A stretch of 64,000 nt of DNA from NCBI GenBank assembly GCA_001769275.1, contig MEOQ01000034.1, positions 1-64,000 on the forward strand, written 5' to 3'. Below are positions 62,523-64,000 of this stretch, piece after piece (the stretch's first letter is position 1; every line of letters begins with the position of its first letter). A program made the position numbers and the translations under genes. The stretch comes from Bacteroidetes bacterium GWF2_43_63. Its GTDB lineage: Bacteria > Bacteroidota > Bacteroidia > Bacteroidales > DTU049. Under the pieces are notes generated by a model, which saw nothing but the letters and a program-made list of their open reading frames with translations, was not told where the DNA came from and searched no databases.

Positions 62523-64000
62523 ATGAAAAAACTATTATTGTTTTCTCTTGGGGTTATTATGGCTTTTGCCATAAATGCCCAGAATGGCGTTCTTTATCCG
62601 GCCGATGATGTTTTACTGAAAAAGGCGGTTACAGAGGACCCAAAATTAATTGATCGTTACATGGCATACGAAGCGAATTTCGATTTGCTCATGAACAATT
62701 CAAAAACTGATACGCTTATTAATGGAAAAAGAGTGATTCCGGTCGTTTTTCACATTATTCACATGTATGGAGCTGAGAACATCAGCGACGATCAGGTGTA
62801 TGATGCCATTGAAAAGATGAATATCGATTACAATCTGCAAAATTCAGATACAGCCGATATTTTTCCTTTGTTCAAATCGCGTGCAGCTGATTGCCAGATC
62901 GAATTCAGACTCGCGAGAATTGATACCAGCGGAAACTGCACTTCCGGCATCATTCATCACTTTGATCCGCAAACAAATTATGGCTACTTCAGCACCATGG
63001 CAAAATACTGCTGGGCTCCAAACAAGTACATGAATATTTTTGCTGTTAATTTCATTTATCCTGAAGGCATGAGTTTGCCCGACGGAGCTTTTATCGGAGG
63101 TATGTCTCCGTTTCCGCCCAGCAACACACTTACACAAGCGCTCACTGGCGGCGACACTTTGATGGATGGAGTCCTGATTCGTCAGGATTGCATTGGAACC
63201 ATAGGTACAGCGACCAATATGGCCGGAATGGGACTCAATCTTGCCAATCGCACATTTACCCATGAAACCGGACATTATTTCAACCTGTATCATCCTTTCC
63301 AGTCGTTGTACGCTGCTTTAGGTGTTGACGGTTGTGGCATGCCGCCTCTCATCGAAGCCGGTGATGAAGTAGATGATACTCCTCCGGTTGCGGTTGCTTC
63401 TCAAAATACTTCGCTGTCTTGCTTCACTCCGGGCAGCAGAAATTCCTGCAATACTGACAGTCCAGATGAACCAGACATGATCGAAAACTACATGGATTAT
63501 CAGTGGGGATATTGCACCAATATGTTTTCTATCGGCCAGCTTGACCGCATCAATACTACATTGATGAGCGACCGCAGAAATCTCTGGTCTTATGAAAACC
63601 TGGTCGCTACCGGTGTTCTCGACACCAATACAATTCTTTGCGAGCCCGTTGCTGATTTCCATTCCAATGCGCAAACCGTTTGTGCCGGAAGCTCGGTAAC
63701 TTTCTATGATGTTTCCTATAACGGAACAGTAGCAACCCGTTCCTGGACTTTTGCAGGAGGAACTCCTGCTACTTCAGGCGACCCGGCTCCGAATATTACT
63801 TATAACACCCCGGGCACTTATGCGGTTACATTGAAAGTTTACAATGCTACCGGCGATGATTCTCTGACGCTCAATTCATTCGTAACCGTGATGGATCCGA
63901 CATTGGCTACAGTTGCCCCATTGGTGGAGTCATTCGAGACAATCAGCTTTATCAATGATCTTATAATCCACAATGACACAGGTGCCGCATGGGAACAATC
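62523..64000 (+). CDS. M43-family zinc metalloprotease with PKD domain, 5' part
   Basis: 492 codons are visible and the frame is still open at the window end. Start at 62523 (MKKLLLFSLGV; an in-frame ATG at 62514 adds three residues). Signal peptide ends near FAINAQ. Residues ~70-365 are a pappalysin/cytophagalysin-type M43 catalytic domain: IPVVFHIIH, the zinc-binding HETGHYFNLYH at residues 247-257 (63261 onward) with Glu248 as catalytic base, and the Met-turn ENYMDYQ. A PKD domain follows from about residue 372 (CEPVADFHSN, RSWTFAGG). A T9SS sorting domain is expected beyond the window. It is a secreted protease, probably for nutrient acquisition. Confidence 0.93.
   Translation, partial: MKKLLLFSLGVIMAFAINAQNGVLYPADDVLLKKAVTEDPKLIDRYMAYEANFDLLMNNSKTDTLINGKRVIPVVFHIIHMYGAENISDDQVYDAIEKMNIDYNLQNSDTADIFPLFKSRAADCQIEFRLARIDTSGNCTSGIIHHFDPQTNYGYFSTMAKYCWAPNKYMNIFAVNFIYPEGMSLPDGAFIGGMSPFPPSNTLTQALTGGDTLMDGVLIRQDCIGTIGTATNMAGMGLNLANRTFTHETGHYFNLYHPFQSLYAALGVDGCGMPPLIEAGDEVDDTPPVAVASQNTSLSCFTPGSRNSCNTDSPDEPDMIENYMDYQWGYCTNMFSIGQLDRINTTLMSDRRNLWSYENLVATGVLDTNTILCEPVADFHSNAQTVCAGSSVTFYDVSYNGTVATRSWTFAGGTPATSGDPAPNITYNTPGTYAVTLKVYNATGDDSLTLNSFVTVMDPTLATVAPLVESFETISFINDLIIHNDTGAAWEQ

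Noticed and set aside
1-64000. tRNA, rRNA or riboswitch genes
   Set aside because: I looked for T-arm and conserved rRNA or riboswitch core sequences on both strands by eye and saw none; weak or atypical examples could be missed.

Overview
The window comes from a member of the Bacteroidota, probably an uncultured environmental lineage (I cannot fix the family). Evidence: several secreted proteins end in type IX secretion system (T9SS) sorting domains; there is a PorD-type T9SS gene inside the bamD-rpoZ-coaBC operon; TonB-dependent receptors and DUF5689/DUF2279/DUF202 families are present; Shine-Dalgarno sequences are absent; and fourteen perfect Bacteroidota -7 boxes (TAnnTTTG) sit upstream of genes. 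I found no tRNA, rRNA, CRISPR array, insertion sequence or integron.

Layout. 1-8.2 kb: a surface-protein locus with the 3' part of one giant T9SS protein, a CUB-domain protein coupled to a 1584-residue repeat adhesin, and a decapitated paralogue. 8.3-12.8 kb (minus): ileS, a DksA/TraR-like gene and lspA. 13-18 kb: MltF-type transglycosylase, ftsX, an OmpA-family protein and DUF2279. 18.4-24.1 kb: RNA pseudouridine synthase, a large palindromic element, cyclophilin, a broken Bro-N gene, DUF202 and valS. 24.1-28.7 kb: Na/Ca exchanger, then bamD-rpoZ-coaBC-porD and a small unknown gene. 28.8-34.2 kb (minus): sufBCD and pyruvate kinase. 34.2-38.2 kb (minus): TonB receptor plus DUF5689 lipoprotein. 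38.4-42.5 kb (minus): nrfH-nrfA-resB-ccsA, ammonifying nitrite reductase with its own cytochrome c maturation pair. 42.7-50.5 kb: secreted EEP-family phosphodiesterase, nitroreductase, mnmA, prfC, a T9SS type A protein and dprA. 50.5-64 kb: TonB receptor, two glycosyltransferases, lipoproteins, a PurF-like protein without the glutaminase cysteine, an outer-membrane barrel protein, TauE/SafE, and the start of an M43 metalloprotease.

The genes describe a heterotroph with an elaborate cell surface (T9SS adhesins, TonB uptake, secreted protease and phosphodiesterase) that can reduce nitrite to ammonium with low-potential multiheme cytochromes. Most coding content is housekeeping. The least explained material is intergenic: a 217-bp nested palindrome (19127-19343), a repeat shared by the ileS and valS upstream regions and one further site, a second repeat family at 18.2 and 61.6 kb, recurring palindromes, and degenerate short tandem arrays that run directly into -7 boxes. 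No clearly new multi-gene system was found.
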